From contig DATILC010000138.1 in the NCBI GenBank assembly GCA_035476855.1, positions 1 through 7,536 of the forward strand: a stretch of DNA of 7,536 nt. The letters are read 5' to 3'. Each line of letters starts with the position of its first letter. Position 1 is the first letter of the stretch. The translations under genes and the position numbers were made by a program. Below, piece by piece: positions 5,713 through 7,536 of this stretch. The notes under the pieces are model-generated. The model made no database searches, was not told where the DNA came from, and was given only the letters and a program-made list of their open reading frames with translations. This DNA comes from Solimonas_A sp035476855 (lineage in GTDB: Bacteria > Pseudomonadota > Gammaproteobacteria > Nevskiales > Nevskiaceae).

Positions 5713-7338
5713 CTAGCGGCTGCTGCCACGCAGGGCGCCGAGGCCCAGCAGGGCTGACAGCGCAGCCAGTCCCCAGGCCAGCGCCGGCGCATCGCCCAGT
5801 CGCAGCGCCGTGTCGGGCGCCAGCACGTAGACCACTGCCGCGGCGATGATGCAGCCGGCGGCCGCAACCATGTGCTGCGTACGCCGCCCCGAGGCGTGGA
5901 TCTCCGCGCGCAGCGCCTGCAGCTCGCGCCGACCGGGGCCACCGAGGCCTTCGCCCTTCTGCAGCTGCCGCAGCGCATGGTGCGCCAGCTCGGGCAGCGA
6001 TTCGGTCAGCGCGGGAATCTCGCGGCGCATGCGTTCCAGCGTCGCGCGGGGGCTGAGGCGGTTGCGCATCCAGTCCTCCATGATCGGCTTGGCGGTCTTC
6101 CACAGGTCCAGCTCGGGATTGAGCTGACGGCCCAGGCCCTCGACCTGCAGCAGCGTCTTCTGCAGCAGCACCAGCTGCGGCTGCACCTGGTAGTTGAAGC
6201 GCCGCGCCACCTGGAACAGGCGCATCAGGAAGAAGCCGAAGGAGATGTCCTTGATCGGCCGCATGAAGATCGGCTCGCAGATCGTGCGGATCGCGGCCTC
6301 GAATTCCTCGACGCGGGTCTCCGCCGGAATCCACTCGCTCTCGACATGCAGCTCGGCGACGCGACGGTAGTCGCGATTGAAGAAGGCGTAGAAATTCTCG
6401 GCAAGGTAGCGCTGGTCGGCCGGCGTCAGCGTGCCGACGATGCCGAAGTCCACCGCCAGGTAGCTCGGCTTCTTCGGATTGCTGGCATCGACGAAGATGT
6501 TGCCGGGGTGCATGTCAGCGTGGAAGAAGTTGTCGCGGAAGGTCTGCTTGAAGAAGATCTCCACGCCGCGCTCGGACAGCACCTCGAAGTCCACGCCCAT
6601 GGCGCGCAGCCGGTCCATCTCGCGGATCGAGATGCCGTGGATGCGCTCCATCACCAGCACGTTCTGTCGCGTGAAATCCCAGAACACCAGCGGGTGGTAG
6701 ATCAGCTCCGAACCCAGCCAGTTGCGACGCAGCAGCGCACAGGAGGCGCCTTCGCGCATCATGTCGAGTTCGTCGTACAGCACCTTCTCGTACTCGGCGA
6801 CGACCTCGCGCGGCCGCAGCCGGCGCGCCAGTGGCGAGAAGCGCTCGGCCAGCGCGGCCAGCGTGTGCAGCAGCTGCACGTCGCTGTCGATCTTTTCGCG
6901 GATGCCGGGCCGGATCACCTTGACCACGACCTGCAGGCCGGGCTCTTTCGGCGCCGCCGGATGCAGGCGCGCAGCATGCACCTGCGCCACCGAGGCCGAG
7001 GCCATCGGCACCACCTCGAACTCAGCGAACAGCTCCGACACCGGCTTGCCGAGTTCGCGTTCGATGATCTCGCGGGCCTGTTCGCCGGGGAACGGCGGCA
7101 CGCGGTCCTGCAGCTTCGCCAGCTCGACCGCGATGTCGGCCGGCACGATGTCCGGTCGCGTCGACAGCGCCTGGCCGAACTTGATGAAGACCGCGCCGAG
7201 TTCCTCCAGCGCCATGCGGATGCGTTCGCCGCGCGGCCGCGGGTCGCGGTCGGCCTCGCCCTTGAGGATCGCGCGCAGGTTATAGCGGCGCAGGACCTGC
7301 TGAATCTGCCACAGCCTGCGGCCACGGACGAAGTTCAA
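5713..7338 (-). CDS. ubiB: Ubiquinone biosynthesis kinase-like ATPase UbiB
   Basis: UbiB is a membrane-bound protein-kinase-like ATPase (ABC1/ADCK/UbiB family) needed for ubiquinone synthesis, thought to help make or extract lipid intermediates for the Ubi complex. The 541-residue length matches E. coli (546). Family motifs: KFGQ (53-56) in FIKFGQALSTRPD, the alanine-rich loop ASASVAQVH (113-121) in place of a glycine loop, VVVKVIRPG with K140, RDNFFHADMHPGNIFV (268-283) containing catalytic-loop residues, and DFG with D297. Two C-terminal membrane helices (about 490-506 and 517-536) end the protein. The start is TTG at 7338: there is no upstream alternative, the next in-frame Met is residue 42, and GAGGAG lies 8 nt before it. 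The TTG overlaps the ubiJ stop as TTGA. The TAG stop lies in the CTAG at the right border of the downstream element. Confidence 0.96.
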   Translation of the reverse strand: MNFVRGRRLWQIQQVLRRYNLRAILKGEADRDPRPRGERIRMALEELGAVFIKFGQALSTRPDIVPADIAVELAKLQDRVPPFPGEQAREIIERELGKPVSELFAEFEVVPMASASVAQVHAARLHPAAPKEPGLQVVVKVIRPGIREKIDSDVQLLHTLAALAERFSPLARRLRPREVVAEYEKVLYDELDMMREGASCALLRRNWLGSELIYHPLVFWDFTRQNVLVMERIHGISIREMDRLRAMGVDFEVLSERGVEIFFKQTFRDNFFHADMHPGNIFVDASNPKKPSYLAVDFGIVGTLTPADQRYLAENFYAFFNRDYRRVAELHVESEWIPAETRVEEFEAAIRTICEPIFMRPIKDISFGFFLMRLFQVARRFNYQVQPQLVLLQKTLLQVEGLGRQLNPELDLWKTAKPIMEDWMRNRLSPRATLERMRREIPALTESLPELAHHALRQLQKGEGLGGPGRRELQALRAEIHASGRRTQHMVAAAGCIIAAAVVYVLAPDTALRLGDAPALAWGLAALSALLGLGALRGSSR

Positions 7339-7536
7339 GGCAAGCGCTCCTCAAGCCGGCGCAGGCGCGCTTCCAGGCGATCGGCATCCTCGCGCAGCGT
7401 ATCGATCGCGTTCATCCAGTCCTCGACGTCGGCGGCGCGCGCCAGGTCGCGGGTTTCCTCGCGCAGGTACTCGGCGGTATCCAGGCCCAGGGTCTGGGCG
7501 GTCTGGCGGCCCCAGTCCAGCAGCTTGCGCAGGCCC
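7335..7536 (-). CDS. ubiJ: Ubiquinone biosynthesis accessory factor UbiJ, C-terminal part only
   Basis: Only the last 66 residues are in the window; the 5' end lies beyond the right edge. The visible part ends in an amphipathic Arg/Glu/Leu-rich helix, from EDWMNAIDTLRED to LEERLP, resembling the coiled C-terminus of UbiJ, an SCP2-domain protein that binds lipids and organises the cytosolic Ubi complex. Identification rests on this tail and on being immediately upstream of ubiB, as in the conserved ubiE-ubiJ-ubiB order; the SCP2 domain itself is not visible. Its TGA stop (7337-7335) overlaps the ubiB TTG start, so the two are probably translated in a coupled way. Confidence 0.8.
   Translation of the reverse strand, partial: GLRKLLDWGRQTAQTLGLDTAEYLREETRDLARAADVEDWMNAIDTLREDADRLEARLRRLEERLP
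7347..7352 (-). promoter_or_regulatory. Shine-Dalgarno sequence for ubiB
   Basis: GAGGAG on the minus strand, inside the end of ubiJ, sits 8 nt before the TTG at 7338. It is one of the clearest ribosome-binding sites in the window and supports TTG as the real ubiB start in spite of its being a rare initiation codon. Confidence 0.7.

Larger units (their letters stand above)
5463..5716. mobile_element. MITE-like element: 246 bp with 14-bp terminal inverted repeats and CTAG on both sides
   Basis: The left end CTAGCCCGCATTTCTCAC (5463-5480) and the right end GTGAGAAATGCGGGCTAG (5699-5716) are perfect 18-bp inverted repeats. Since CTAG is its own reverse complement, the outer four bases can equally be a target-site duplication, leaving a 246-bp element (5467-5712) with 14-bp terminal inverted repeats. 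No other CTAG was found in the window on reading through it. The element encodes no recognisable transposase; open frames crossing it are extensions of antisense shadows. Internal structure includes a 12-bp inverted repeat and a tetraloop hairpin, listed separately. It fills the whole gap between the convergent yibQ and ubiB genes and supplies a stop codon context for both. A non-autonomous insertion moved by a transposase encoded elsewhere is the best reading; alternatives are a decayed IS or a structured intergenic repeat. The IS family is not assigned. A bidirectional terminator role is possible but there is no U-tract. Confidence 0.72.

Overview
The window is high-GC DNA (about two thirds G+C by eye) and tightly packed with housekeeping genes. 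The set SecB, monothiol-exchange glutaredoxin, EnvC, UbiJ and UbiB points to a ubiquinone-making gammaproteobacterium. A lineage near Xanthomonadales, Nevskiales or Chromatiales would fit, but genus cannot be settled from the sequence. I see no phage, CRISPR, tRNA or rRNA signal.

Layout. (1) Bases 1-1916, minus strand: rhodanese-like membrane protein (yibN type), grxC, secB and gpsA, the last running off the left edge. The genes are 9 bp apart or overlapping and look like one operon, in the same order as E. coli yibN-grxC-secB-gpsA. (2) Bases 1952-5466, plus strand, divergent from the first block with only 35 bp between: envC (amidase activator), ctpA (S41 carboxyl-terminal processing protease) and a yibQ-type divergent polysaccharide deacetylase. 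All three appear exported, and the first two families act in cell-wall remodelling at division. (3) Bases 5463-5716: a 254-bp insertion-like element between convergent genes, bounded by perfect 18-bp inverted ends. (4) Bases 5713-7536, minus strand: ubiB and the 3' end of ubiJ, translationally coupled through a TTGA overlap. Both serve ubiquinone biosynthesis.

The most notable feature is the 246-bp element at 5467-5712. It has 14-bp perfect terminal inverted repeats, carries no transposase, contains internal hairpins, and is flanked on both sides by CTAG, a tetranucleotide I find nowhere else in the window. The left CTAG holds the yibQ stop codon and the right CTAG holds the ubiB stop codon. 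Removing the element and one CTAG brings the two convergent genes together so that both stop codons lie in a single shared CTAG. The simplest reading is a MITE-like insertion into a shared stop-codon site that left both proteins unchanged.

Other points: the phosphoglycerate mutase gene gpmI/gpmM, usually next to envC in E. coli and Pseudomonas, is absent here. envC has a -10-like hexamer only six bases before its ATG and no Shine-Dalgarno sequence, so a leaderless message is possible. The remainder of the window looks like ordinary conserved core genome.
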